53,683 bases of DNA from Propionivibrio limicola (GTDB lineage Bacteria > Pseudomonadota > Gammaproteobacteria > Burkholderiales > Rhodocyclaceae), in assembly GCF_009469695.1 (NCBI RefSeq), contig NZ_SSSR01000021.1, positions 1 through 53,683 on the forward strand. Direction: 5' to 3'. The notes under the pieces are model-generated. The model was not told the DNA's origin and ran no database searches. It saw only the letters and a program-made list of their open reading frames with translations. This document shows positions 44,424-52,457 of the stretch, in pieces. Both the position numbers and the translations under genes were made by a program. Position 1 is the first letter of the stretch; every line of letters starts with the position of its first letter.

Positions 44424-45203
44424 ATGAACGCCCGCCCGCAACTCTGCCTTGGTCATGTCATGCACCGGCGCGTGCGCCCGGTGGTCAATGCTTTCGTCTA
44501 TCCGGTGTTCTATGTGCACTTGCCGTTGCGCGACCTGGCAGCGGCGGAGTGCGCCGTGTTCTCGGTCGATCGTCGCAACCTGCTGAGTTTCTACCGCAAG
44601 GACCACGGCCGGCGCGATGGCAGCCCGCTGTTGCCGTGGATCGAAGGTTTGCTGGCCGAGCAGGGCTTGCCCGCCGACGGCGAAATCGTGCTGCAGACGT
44701 TTCCGCGCGTTCTGGGCTACGTCTTCAACCCGGTCAGCTTCTGGTTTTGCCATGACCGGGCCGGCCGGTTGATCGCCATCCTCGCCGAGGTGAACAACAC
44801 CTTCGGCGGCACGCACAGCTATCTGCTGCATCGGAACGGCGAGCCGCTGGCCGACGGCGAGGAGTTGCGTGCCGAAAAGGTCTTTCATGTGTCGCCCTTC
44901 AACACCGTCGAAGGCGGCTACCGCTTCCGCTTCCAGCTCGACTGCGCTGTCCAGAGGGCACACATCGACTACGAGGACGGCAAGGGCGAGCTGCTGCTCA
45001 CCTGCATTTCCGGCAAGCCGCGGCCATGGTCGGTCGGTGCGTTGCTTGCCGCTTTTCTGCGCATGCCATTCCTGACGCTCGGCGTCATGGTTCGCATCCA
45101 CTGGCAGGCGTTCAAGCTCTGGATCAAGGGCGTGCCGTTCCTCGGTGTGGCCCCCGCTTCTTCGAACTCCGTTTCCCGTCCCCAACAGGAATCGCCAAAA
45201 TGA
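44424..45203 (+). CDS. DUF1365 protein
   Basis: Encodes 259 residues from the ATG at 44424, 8 nt after the oxidoreductase stop. DUF1365 hallmarks are CLGHVMHRRVRPVVNAFVYPVF, FPRVLGYVFNPVSFWFCHD, EVNNTFGGTHSYLL and KVFHVSPFNTVEGGYRF (in parts). The C-terminal 60 residues include a membrane-near stretch (LRMPFLTLGVMVRIHWQAFKLW). The family almost always lies between an amine-oxidase-like gene and a Cfa-like methyltransferase; its biochemical role is unknown. Its stop overlaps the next start (ATGA). Confidence 0.93.
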   Translation: MNARPQLCLGHVMHRRVRPVVNAFVYPVFYVHLPLRDLAAAECAVFSVDRRNLLSFYRKDHGRRDGSPLLPWIEGLLAEQGLPADGEIVLQTFPRVLGYVFNPVSFWFCHDRAGRLIAILAEVNNTFGGTHSYLLHRNGEPLADGEELRAEKVFHVSPFNTVEGGYRFRFQLDCAVQRAHIDYEDGKGELLLTCISGKPRPWSVGALLAAFLRMPFLTLGVMVRIHWQAFKLWIKGVPFLGVAPASSNSVSRPQQESPK

Positions 45204-46396
45204 ATCAGACGATCAATCATGCACAGGTTCTGCGCGGCGCCGAATCGCTGGCGCGCGACACCCGTACCGTTTTCGGCCTGCTCGAAAAAGTGACCGGCGG
45301 CCTGCTTGAAGTCCGTCTGCCGGATGGCTCCGGCGTGCTGTTCGGCGAGGGGGAGAGCGGCGTCACCCTGCAGGTGCACGACGAGCGGATGTTCGGCCGT
45401 GTGCTGGCGCGTGGCGACATCGGGCTGGCTGAGGCCTATCTCGACGGCCAGTGGGATTCGTCCGACGTTACCGGGTTGCTCGCGTTGCTCGCCCGCAATC
45501 GCGCTGTGCTGTCCAAGGCGATCTACGGTTCCTGGCGGCAACTGCTGGCGGCCCGTCTTCGCCACTGGTTCAACCGCAACAGCCGCGCCGGCAGCAAGCG
45601 CAACATCATGGCGCACTACGATCTGGGCAACGACTTTTACCGCCTTTGGCTTGACCCGAGCATGAGCTATTCGTCGGCGATTTTCCGGGCGGAGGACGAC
45701 GGCTCGCTGCTCGCCGCGCAGCACGCCAAGTACCGGCGCATCCTCGACCGCTTGCAGGCCGCGCCGGGCGAAAAAGTGCTGGAGATCGGCTGTGGCTGGG
45801 GCGGGTTTGCCGAAATGGCGGTGCGGCATGGGCTCGATGTGACGGGGCTCACCCTGTCGCCGGCCCAGCTCGCGTGGGCACGAGCGCGCGTGCCGCAGGC
45901 CGATCTGCGCCTGCAGGATTACCGCGACATGCGTGAGCGCTTTGACCATGTGGTGTCGATCGAGATGTTCGAGGCGGTCGGCGAACGCTGGTGGCCGACG
46001 TATTTCGCCCGGGTCGCTCGGGCGCTCAAGCCGGGCGGCCGGGCGGTGATCCAGTGCATCACCCTGCGCGACGATCTGTTTGCCGCCTATCGGCGCGGTA
46101 CCGATTTCATCCAGCAATACGTTTTTCCCGGCGGCATGTTGCCGTCGCGCAGCGCCTTCCGGCAGGCCGCCGGGCGGCAGGGGTTGCAGGTTGTCGACGA
46201 ATTCGCCTTCGGCCTTGATTACGCGCGCACGCTCGCCGAATGGCGCGCCGCCTTCGACGCCAACTGGCCACGGATTGTGGAGCTGGGTTTTGACGATGCC
46301 TTCCGTCGTTTGTGGCGCTTTTATCTTTCCTACTGCGAGGCCGGCTTTCTAGCCGGAAATATCGATGTCGTCCAGTTTGAACTTGCGCATCGTTGA
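45200..46396 (+). CDS. Cyclopropane-fatty-acyl-phospholipid synthase family methyltransferase
   Basis: Encodes 398 residues. The SAM-binding site is VLEIGCGWGGFAEMA, preceded by HYDLGNDFYRLWLDPSMSYSSA and followed by TGLTLSPAQLAWA; the tail includes QQYVFPGGMLPS. These match Cfa, which methylates an acyl-chain double bond of phospholipids, but members in DUF1365 clusters form a separate branch, some making furan or methylated fatty acids. Product therefore uncertain. The start is fixed by the ATGA overlap with DUF1365. Its 3' end overlaps the chalcone-isomerase remnant. Confidence 0.88.
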   Translation: MNQTINHAQVLRGAESLARDTRTVFGLLEKVTGGLLEVRLPDGSGVLFGEGESGVTLQVHDERMFGRVLARGDIGLAEAYLDGQWDSSDVTGLLALLARNRAVLSKAIYGSWRQLLAARLRHWFNRNSRAGSKRNIMAHYDLGNDFYRLWLDPSMSYSSAIFRAEDDGSLLAAQHAKYRRILDRLQAAPGEKVLEIGCGWGGFAEMAVRHGLDVTGLTLSPAQLAWARARVPQADLRLQDYRDMRERFDHVVSIEMFEAVGERWWPTYFARVARALKPGGRAVIQCITLRDDLFAAYRRGTDFIQQYVFPGGMLPSRSAFRQAAGRQGLQVVDEFAFGLDYARTLAEWRAAFDANWPRIVELGFDDAFRRLWRFYLSYCEAGFLAGNIDVVQFELAHR

Positions 46397-46550
46397 TCGG
46401 CCGGATGAGGCGCTCTTTTATCAGGGTGATCGCCTGATCGGGGTCATCGATTCGCCGGGATTTGCCGCCGCCTTCTTCGCCATCTGGCTCGATGCGCGGA
46501 CGAGCGCGCCGGAGTTGCGTTCGGCGCTGCTTGGGCGCAAGGAGGCGTGA
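46365..46550 (+). pseudogene. Chalcone-isomerase-like protein, C-terminal remnant
   Basis: A 61-codon frame overlaps the Cfa gene end by 32 nt. After a short N-terminus derived from out-of-frame Cfa codons it reads LFYQGDRLIGVIDSPGFAAA, then FFAIWLDARTSAPELRSALLGR, which resembles the last ~45 residues of bacterial chalcone-isomerase-like proteins (about 180 residues in full). The N-terminal two thirds are missing. Such a gene commonly belongs to this lipid cluster, so a deletion that fused its end to the Cfa stop region is likely. It may still be translated as a small protein: the spacing to the next gene is 1 nt. Confidence 0.6.
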
Positions 46551-46551
46551 A

Positions 46552-47793
46552 ATGTCGAACGGCAAGGTGCTGGCTTACGGGGCGCTGGGCCTGCCGCTCG
46601 CCTTTGCCGCGCTGCCGATCTATGTCCATGTGCCGCGCTACTACGCCGAAACGGTCGGCATGGAACTGGCGCTGCTCGGCGCAATCCTGCTCGTTGCCCG
46701 CTTGTTCGATGCTTTCATCGATCCGTGGCTCGGCTGGCTGGCGGACCGGGTGCCGCGCCGCCCGATGCTGGCGATCTCCCTGCCGCCGTTCGCGCTCGGC
46801 TTTATCGCCTTGTTCAACCTGCCACGCGAGTTTTCCGCGCTCTGGCTGCTCGGCTCGTTGGGGCTGACTTACCTCGGCTTTTCGGCGGCCTCGGTGGCCT
46901 ATCAGGCGTGGGGCGCCGCCGTCGGTGCCGACTCGGCGGAGCGCACCCGGCTGACGGCAGCGCGCGAGGGATTCGGTCTGGTTGGCGTCGTGCTGGCGGC
47001 GGCCTTGCCCGGTGTGTTGGCCAGCGATCTGAGCGTTGGCACGGCGCGTCTGGCGTGGGTGTTACCGCCGTTGTTGCTCGTTGCCGCGGCCGCGACTTTC
47101 TCGCTGGTGGGGCGAGGCCGGTTTGTTCCGGCGTCGGGCCAGCCGATCGGCCGGAGCTTGCGTCGCGCGCTGAGCGACGCCGATTTTCGTCATCTGCTCG
47201 GCGTTTTCGTCGCCAACGGCATTGCCGCGGCGCTGCCGGCCACGCTGTTCCTGTTTTTTGTCGCCGATGTGCTGGGCGCGTCTTCGGCGAGCGGCCCCTT
47301 GCTGGCCCTGTATTTCGTCGCCGGGGCCGCCTCGCTGCCGCTGTGGGTGAAACTGGCCGGGCGCGTCGGGCGGGTGCGCGCTTGGGGCGTGGCGATGGTG
47401 GTCGCCATGTTGGCGTTCGGCGGTGCCGGTTTGCTCGGCAGGGGCGATGTGGCGGCCTTCGCGGTGATTTGTCTTGCCTCCGGGCTGGCGTTGGGGGCCG
47501 ATTTGGCGTTGCCGGCGGCCATGGCCGCCGATCTGGGCGAGCGCCAAGGCCAGTCCGGAGCTTGTTTCGGCGTGTGGAATCTCGTCGCCAAGCTCAATCT
47601 GGCGCTGGCCGCCGGTCTGGCGCTGCCGCTGCTTGATGTGCTCGGCTACCAGCCGGGCGGCGAAGGTGTCGATTACGGTGAGCACGGGCTGGGCGCCTTG
47701 GTCTTTGCCTATGCCTTGCTGCCGTTGGGCTTCAAGCTGCTGGCGGCCGGTTTGCTCTGGCGCTGGCGCGATTCACTGGAGATACGATCATGA
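46552..47793 (+). CDS. MFS transporter, GPH (sugar:cation symporter-like) type
   Basis: Encodes 413 residues with 12 predicted helices. The ATG at 46552 follows GGAGG and gives MSNGKVLAYGALGLPLAFAALP, the usual GPH start. Further marks are RLFDAFIDPWLGWLADRVPRR (the D-P-x-x-G-x-x-x-D-R motif) and LALGADLALPAAMAADLGERQG. In the lipid cluster this transporter might move lipid precursors or small organic molecules across the inner membrane; no substrate is known. It lies one nucleotide after the chalcone-isomerase remnant and overlaps the DUF3833 gene by 4 nt. Confidence 0.88.
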   Translation: MSNGKVLAYGALGLPLAFAALPIYVHVPRYYAETVGMELALLGAILLVARLFDAFIDPWLGWLADRVPRRPMLAISLPPFALGFIALFNLPREFSALWLLGSLGLTYLGFSAASVAYQAWGAAVGADSAERTRLTAAREGFGLVGVVLAAALPGVLASDLSVGTARLAWVLPPLLLVAAAATFSLVGRGRFVPASGQPIGRSLRRALSDADFRHLLGVFVANGIAAALPATLFLFFVADVLGASSASGPLLALYFVAGAASLPLWVKLAGRVGRVRAWGVAMVVAMLAFGGAGLLGRGDVAAFAVICLASGLALGADLALPAAMAADLGERQGQSGACFGVWNLVAKLNLALAAGLALPLLDVLGYQPGGEGVDYGEHGLGALVFAYALLPLGFKLLAAGLLWRWRDSLEIRS

Positions 47794-48311
47794 AAATGCT
47801 GACCGCAACCCTGTTTGCCCTCGGCCTCTCCGCCTGCGCCTCGACCGGCGTCGAGCAATACCAGGCCGAGCAACCGGTGCTCGACCTCAAGCACTACCTG
47901 AACGGCACGCTCGACGGGTGGGGGATGTTTCAAGGGCGTTCCGGCGAAGTGAAGAAGCGTTTCCACGTCGTCATCGACGCCAAATGGGACGGCGATACCG
48001 GCGTGCTCGACGAGCATTTCGCGTGGTCCGACGGCACGACATCGCGCCGGGTGTGGACGCTGAAACGGCAGCCGGACGGCACCTATCGCGGCACGGCCGA
48101 CGATGTGATCGGCGAGGCGGTGGGCGAACTGGCCGGCAATGCGTTGCGCTGGCGCTATGTGCTGGCGTTGCCGGTGGATGGCAGGACCTGGCATGTCGAT
48201 TTCGACGACTGGATGTTCCTGATGGACGACAAGGTGATGCTCAATCGTTCCTACATGTCGAAGTGGGGATTCCGCCTCGGCGAAGTGACGCTCACCTTCG
48301 TCAAGCGCTGA
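47790..48311 (+). CDS. DUF3833 lipoprotein
   Basis: Encodes 173 residues. The signal peptide ends in a lipobox, GLSAC (Cys16). The mature part has DUF3833 features: FNG-like LKHYLNGTLDGWGMFQGRSG, FHVVIDAKWDGDTGVLDEHF, SDGTTSRRVWTLKR, and DDWMFLMDDKVMLNRSYMSKWG. It probably sits in the periplasm attached to the membrane. A lipid-binding role is guessed from its fixed place in DUF1365/Cfa clusters. Its ATG overlaps the transporter stop. Confidence 0.9.
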   Translation: MKMLTATLFALGLSACASTGVEQYQAEQPVLDLKHYLNGTLDGWGMFQGRSGEVKKRFHVVIDAKWDGDTGVLDEHFAWSDGTTSRRVWTLKRQPDGTYRGTADDVIGEAVGELAGNALRWRYVLALPVDGRTWHVDFDDWMFLMDDKVMLNRSYMSKWGFRLGEVTLTFVKR

Positions 48312-48332
48312 AGTGCCGGAAAGGAGTTGGCG

Positions 48333-49088
48333 ATGAACCCGAAAATCGTGGATTGGCAAGGCCGGCGCGTCTGGCTGGTCGGCGCTTCGAGCGGCATCGG
48401 TGCGGCGCTGGCGCAGGAGCTTGCCCGGCGCGGCGCCCGGCTGGCGCTTTCCGCGCGGTCGCTCGATAAATTGCAGGCGCTTGGCATCGATCACGCCCTT
48501 ATGCTGCCGTGCGATGCCACCAATGCGGCGAGTCTGGGCGGCGCGCGTCAGGCTTTGCTGGCGGCGTGGGGCGGCGTCGATCTGGTGGTGTATCTGGCCG
48601 GCGATTACGTGCCGATGCGGGCGCAGGATTTCGATCTGGCGCGCGCCGAGCAGGTCATCGCCGTCAATTTCAACGGCGCGATGCGTCTCGCCGCTGCTGT
48701 GCTGCCCGACCTGCACGCGGGCGGCGGTATCGCCTTCGTGGCCAGCGTGGCCGGTTATCGCGGCCTGCCCAAGGCGCTCTGCTACGGGCCGGGCAAGGCG
48801 GCGTTGATCCATTTTGCCGAGTGCCTGCATCTCGATCTGGAGCCGCAGGGGATCGGCGTATGGGTGATCAATCCGGGCTTCGTGCAGACCCGGCTGACGG
48901 CGCAGAACGATTTCGCCATGCCGGCGCTGCTGACCCCGGCACAGGCGGCTGTGGCGGTGGTGGATGGCTTCCGGACAGGATGTTTCGAGATCCATTTCCC
49001 CAAGCGGTTTACGCGCGTGCTGAAGTTTTTGTCGCTGCTGCCCTACCGTCTGTATTTCCCGCTGATTCGCCGCGTGACCGGTGGCTGA
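48333..49088 (+). CDS. Short-chain dehydrogenase/reductase (SDR)
   Basis: Encodes 251 residues. The NAD(P) motif is LVGASSGIGAALAQELARRG; the catalytic residues are Ser in FVASVAGY and the YGPGK pair (Tyr, Lys). AAGDY-like LAGDYVPM replaces the usual NNAG. The ATG at 48333 is preceded by AAGGAG and is preferred to a TTG two codons upstream. The C-terminal ~30 residues (RVLKFLSLLPYRLYFPLIRR) are hydrophobic and basic, suggesting a membrane-attached tail. Probably reduces a lipid-derived carbonyl in this cluster; inference only. Confidence 0.9.
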   Translation: MNPKIVDWQGRRVWLVGASSGIGAALAQELARRGARLALSARSLDKLQALGIDHALMLPCDATNAASLGGARQALLAAWGGVDLVVYLAGDYVPMRAQDFDLARAEQVIAVNFNGAMRLAAAVLPDLHAGGGIAFVASVAGYRGLPKALCYGPGKAALIHFAECLHLDLEPQGIGVWVINPGFVQTRLTAQNDFAMPALLTPAQAAVAVVDGFRTGCFEIHFPKRFTRVLKFLSLLPYRLYFPLIRRVTGG

Positions 49089-49089
49089 A

Positions 49090-49530
49090 ATGGATCTCGA
49101 CCGCTTGATTGCCTTCTTCCACGACCTGACGCCGGAGAGTGTCGGGCGCTTCCCCGAGTTCTACAGCGCCGACGCCTATTTCAAGGACCCGTTCAACGAG
49201 GTGCGCGGGGTCGAGGCCATTCAGCGCATCTTCGCGCACATGTTCCGGCAGGTGGATGCGCCGCGCTTTGTCGTCATCGAACACCTCGCCGACGCGAACA
49301 ACGCCATGCTCGTCTGGGAATTCCGCTTTCGCCCGCGCGGGTGGGGGCGGGGGACGGGGCGCGGCGAGGCGCAGGTCGTGCGCGGTGTCTCGCATCTGAA
49401 ATTCGACGCGGCCGGCCGGGTGAATTACCACCGCGACTATTGGGATGCGGCCGAGGAGTTGTACATGAAGCTGCCGGTCATCGGCTGCCTCATGCGCTGG
49501 CTGCGGAAGAGACTGACGGCGGGACGGTAG
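49090..49530 (+). CDS. NTF2-like (SnoaL-type) protein of the lipid cluster
   Basis: Encodes 146 residues from the ATG at 49090; a GTG at 49081 overlapping the SDR stop is also possible. Features include FYSADAYFKDPFNEVRG, IQRIFAHMFRQV, FEFRFR-like WEFRFRPRGWGRG and GVSHLKFDAAGRVNYHRDYWDAAEELY. These match the nuclear transport factor 2 family protein that closes many DUF1365/Cfa/SDR clusters. The conserved HRDYWD end suggests a ligand-binding or catalytic pocket. Last gene of the operon. Confidence 0.87.
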   Translation: MDLDRLIAFFHDLTPESVGRFPEFYSADAYFKDPFNEVRGVEAIQRIFAHMFRQVDAPRFVVIEHLADANNAMLVWEFRFRPRGWGRGTGRGEAQVVRGVSHLKFDAAGRVNYHRDYWDAAEELYMKLPVIGCLMRWLRKRLTAGR

Positions 49531-49562
49531 GCAGCGCGAGTCTGCGGAGTCTTTGTTTCGCG

Positions 49563-50033
49563 TCAAAAATCGAGGTCGATTTTCCCCGGCAGGACTTTGA
49601 CGTCCTTGATCTGTTTTCCGATCTGGTTTTCCGCCCGATAGAGCTCGATCCCTTCGATGCCCGGCAGCACCGCTTTGTTGAGGAACGCGCGGAACAACTC
49701 GGTTTCGGCTGGCGAATAGCCGGGCGCCTCAAGCGATAGCAGGGAGAGGTTGGTCGCCAGCAAGGCACCGCTTTCCGCCTGCCATTTCGGCGTCAGGTTG
49801 GCGCAAAACGCCACGTCTGTCGTGATCAGCTTCGATCGCGCTGCCGCACAGAAAGTGGCGTACCCATCGAGCAGCGTCAGCTTCGGGTTGAGCAACTGCA
49901 GGTTCTTCCGGTTTTTCTCGGCGATCCGTTTCTGAACAAGCTGGTTCACGACTGTTTCAGAAACCTGAAAAGCCATGGCTTTGCCCGCAAGAAGAGCAAT
50001 TGCAAGGGAAAGGAGGGCGCGAGTGATGTTCAT
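49563..50033 (-). CDS. DUF1439 exported protein (YceB-like)
   Basis: Encodes 156 residues with a signal peptide ending AMA/FQ. The mature part begins VSETVVNQLVQKRIAEKN and ends IKDVKVLPGKIDLDF, as in DUF1439/YceB proteins, which adopt a lipid-binding (TULIP-like) fold. There is no lipobox Cys at the cleavage site, unlike YceB itself, so it is likely soluble in the periplasm. Convergent with the lipid cluster, 32 nt apart. Two Cys (TFCAAAR, AFCANLT) may pair. Confidence 0.78.
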   Translation of the reverse strand: MNITRALLSLAIALLAGKAMAFQVSETVVNQLVQKRIAEKNRKNLQLLNPKLTLLDGYATFCAAARSKLITTDVAFCANLTPKWQAESGALLATNLSLLSLEAPGYSPAETELFRAFLNKAVLPGIEGIELYRAENQIGKQIKDVKVLPGKIDLDF

Positions 50034-50138
50034 GCGTGTTGCAACGGAAAGATTCGGGAGTGCGGATTATGCGCTCGTCGCTGCATTCGGTCGCAGGTGC
50101 ATTGGCACAGCATCACGTTGCCGTCGTTTTACATCAGA

Positions 50139-51110
50139 TCAATTGGACTGGCTTGTTACAACGGGGCGAGGGCTGTTTGCCTTGTCCCGCAGTTCTCCGA
50201 TATCCCGCTTGGGCGGCGCGCCGAAAAGCCGGGTGTATTCGCGGCTGAATTGCGATGGGCTCTCGTAGCCGACCTCGAAGGCGGCGCTCGCTGCATCCAG
50301 ATTCTCATTCAGCATCAGGCGGCGTGCTTCACTTAGTCGCAGCCACTTCTGATACTGCAACGGGCTCATGGCGGTGAGCTGGCGAAAGTGCTGATGCAGG
50401 CTCGACGGGCTCATCTGCACATGGGCAGCGAGGTCTTCGATCCGCAACGGGGCGGTGTAGTTCGTTTTCAGCCAGTCGATGGCCTTGGCGACGCGATGCC
50501 CCTGGCTTCCCACCGAGGCGATCTGCCACAGGCGCGCGGCCTGGTCGCTTTTGAGCAGGCGATAGTGGATTTCCCGCTCGATCAGCGGTGCCAGCACCGG
50601 GATCGTGTCGGGCTCGTCGAGCAAATCGAGCAGGCGTTTGAAGGCTTCCAGCAAAACAGGGGTGACGGCGCCAAGCCCGATGCCGACGCCCCGCTCGTTG
50701 GCATGCGCCGCCGGTAAGGGCAAACCGCCTTGCGCGATCAGCTCCGCCATGATGCGCAGATCGAGCTTCAGGACCAGTCCCAAACACGGCTGATCCGGGC
50801 TGGCCGATACGATCTGCGAATTGGCGGGAAGATCAAGCGACGTGATCAGGAGGCGATTGATGTTGTACGGGTAGGCCTCGCCGCCCACCAGCATCTGTTT
50901 TTCCCCTTGCACGACAAGCACGATGCTCGCTTCCACGAGGCAAGTGCACGGAGCCATCGGCATCTCGCGCCGGAAGAGGCTGAGGTGTGGAATCGCGGTC
51001 GGGCTGTCGGTGTTGCCGACCGTCCGGCCCCCGATGCTGTCGACCATCGCTGCGCGCAGCGCGTCGAGCGTTCCGGCTTCGTGGCGTTCAGCCTGTTCCT
51101 GATTCGGCAT
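50139..51110 (-). CDS. AraC-family regulator
   Basis: Encodes 323 residues. The N-terminal ~180 residues match the AraC_N sensor type (IPHLSLFRREMPMAPCTCLVEAS, in part, with IVLVVQGEKQMLVGGEAYPYN). The C-terminal ~100 form the two helix-turn-helix DNA-binding unit (IEDLAAHVQMSPSSLHQHFRQLTAMSPLQYQKWLRL in part; SAAFEVGYESPSQFSREYTRLFG). It is divergent from the iron alcohol dehydrogenase gene, the same arrangement as YqhC and YqhD in Escherichia coli, where YqhC activates yqhD on aldehyde stress. A Cys pair (CTC) in the sensor region could react with electrophiles. The function is inferred from context. Confidence 0.9.
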   Translation of the reverse strand: MPNQEQAERHEAGTLDALRAAMVDSIGGRTVGNTDSPTAIPHLSLFRREMPMAPCTCLVEASIVLVVQGEKQMLVGGEAYPYNINRLLITSLDLPANSQIVSASPDQPCLGLVLKLDLRIMAELIAQGGLPLPAAHANERGVGIGLGAVTPVLLEAFKRLLDLLDEPDTIPVLAPLIEREIHYRLLKSDQAARLWQIASVGSQGHRVAKAIDWLKTNYTAPLRIEDLAAHVQMSPSSLHQHFRQLTAMSPLQYQKWLRLSEARRLMLNENLDAASAAFEVGYESPSQFSREYTRLFGAPPKRDIGELRDKANSPRPVVTSQSN

Positions 51111-51276
51111 GGCAATCTCCAAACACATCCTGTCCGAAGAATATCCGCTCGAAGTGCTGATTCCAACCAGAAAACCTCGGCCGTGGAGGATCAGGCAAGA
51201 AATGCGGCGGATTTATCTATCGATGCGCGGTCTGGATCGCGAAAAATGCTTCCCTGCATTTACTGAGGACCGCCCC

Positions 51277-52425
51277 ATGGAAAACTTCACCTTCTTCAAT
51301 CCGACCAAAATCGAATTCGGCACCGGCAAGGAACAGTTGATCGGCCCGCATCTGGCTGAGCACAGCATCAGGAAAGTGCTGCTCTGCTACGGCAGCGAGC
51401 GCATCAAGCGCGAGGGGCTGTTCGATGTTGTCAGCCAGAGTCTTGCTGGTAAAGGTATCGAACTCGTCGAGTTCGGCGGCATCGTCAGCAATCCCGTTCT
51501 CTCGAAAGTACGCGAAGGCATTGCCCTGGCGCGTGCGCATCAGGTCGATGCCATCCTGAGCGTGGGCGGCGGCTCGGTACTCGACAGCGTCAAGGCGATT
51601 GCCGCCGGAGTTCTTTACGACGGCGACGTGTGGGATCTGTTTGTCGGCAAGGCCCGTGTCGAATCGGCGCTGCCGTTGTTCGCCATCCTGACGCTGGCCG
51701 CGACCGGCAGCGAAATGAACCCGTCGGCGGTGGTTACCAACGATGAGACCCAGGAAAAGTTTTTCATCTCGGCCGCGCCCCTGTTCCCCAAGGTGTCGAT
51801 CGTCAATCCGGCGCTGATGCAGGGCGTGTCGCGCGACTATCTCGTGTATTCGGCGTCGGATGTCATCGCCCATCTGATCGAATCGTATTTCACCGCGACT
51901 GTGCATCCGACGCTGCCATCGCGCCTGGTCGAATCGCTGATCAACACCGTGATCGAAACGACCGAGGCGTTGCTGGCTGACCCGGCGGACTATGACGCCC
52001 GCAGTCAGTTCGCCTGGGCGGCCACCTTGGCGCTGAACGGCCTGACCTACTCGGGCGCCGCCGGTTTCAGCTATCCCAACCACGCCATCGAGCACTCGCT
52101 CTCCGCCTTGTTCAACGTGCCGCACGGCGCTGGCTTGTCGGTAGTCGTCCCGGCCTGGATGAAGTGGTTCCGTGAGCGCAACCCGGCGCAGTTCGAACGC
52201 TTTGCCCGGAACGTGTTTGGCGTTGAAAGCGGCGAACAGGGCATTGCCGCGCTGCAGGCGTGGTACGACAAGATCGGCACGCCGACGTGTCTGTCGCAAC
52301 TGGGCATCAAGGAGACCGACCTGGCGGCCATCGTCGAGAACGTACAGAAGAATGTGCGCATCTTCGGCATCGCCGAGACCTATACCCCGGACGTGGTGAT
52401 GGCCGTTCTCAAAAATGCGCTGTAA
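51277..52425 (+). CDS. Iron-containing alcohol dehydrogenase (YqhD/BdhA-like)
   Basis: Encodes 382 residues. The NAD(P) loop is SVGGGSVLDSVKAIA (about 95-109). The metal ligands are D195 and H199 (SDVIAHLIE), H273 (IEHSLSA) and H283 (VPHGAGL). It is closest in appearance to NADPH-dependent butanol/aldehyde reductases (YqhD, BdhA), which detoxify short-chain aldehydes. The ATG at 51277 (MENFTFFNPTKIEFG) is the family start; 56 codons upstream in frame are not similar. First gene of a two-gene unit with the hydrolase, under likely control of the divergent AraC protein. Confidence 0.92.
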   Translation: MENFTFFNPTKIEFGTGKEQLIGPHLAEHSIRKVLLCYGSERIKREGLFDVVSQSLAGKGIELVEFGGIVSNPVLSKVREGIALARAHQVDAILSVGGGSVLDSVKAIAAGVLYDGDVWDLFVGKARVESALPLFAILTLAATGSEMNPSAVVTNDETQEKFFISAAPLFPKVSIVNPALMQGVSRDYLVYSASDVIAHLIESYFTATVHPTLPSRLVESLINTVIETTEALLADPADYDARSQFAWAATLALNGLTYSGAAGFSYPNHAIEHSLSALFNVPHGAGLSVVVPAWMKWFRERNPAQFERFARNVFGVESGEQGIAALQAWYDKIGTPTCLSQLGIKETDLAAIVENVQKNVRIFGIAETYTPDVVMAVLKNAL

Positions 52426-52457
52426 CCACCATTCGTGAAAGACAGAAGGAAATCCAA

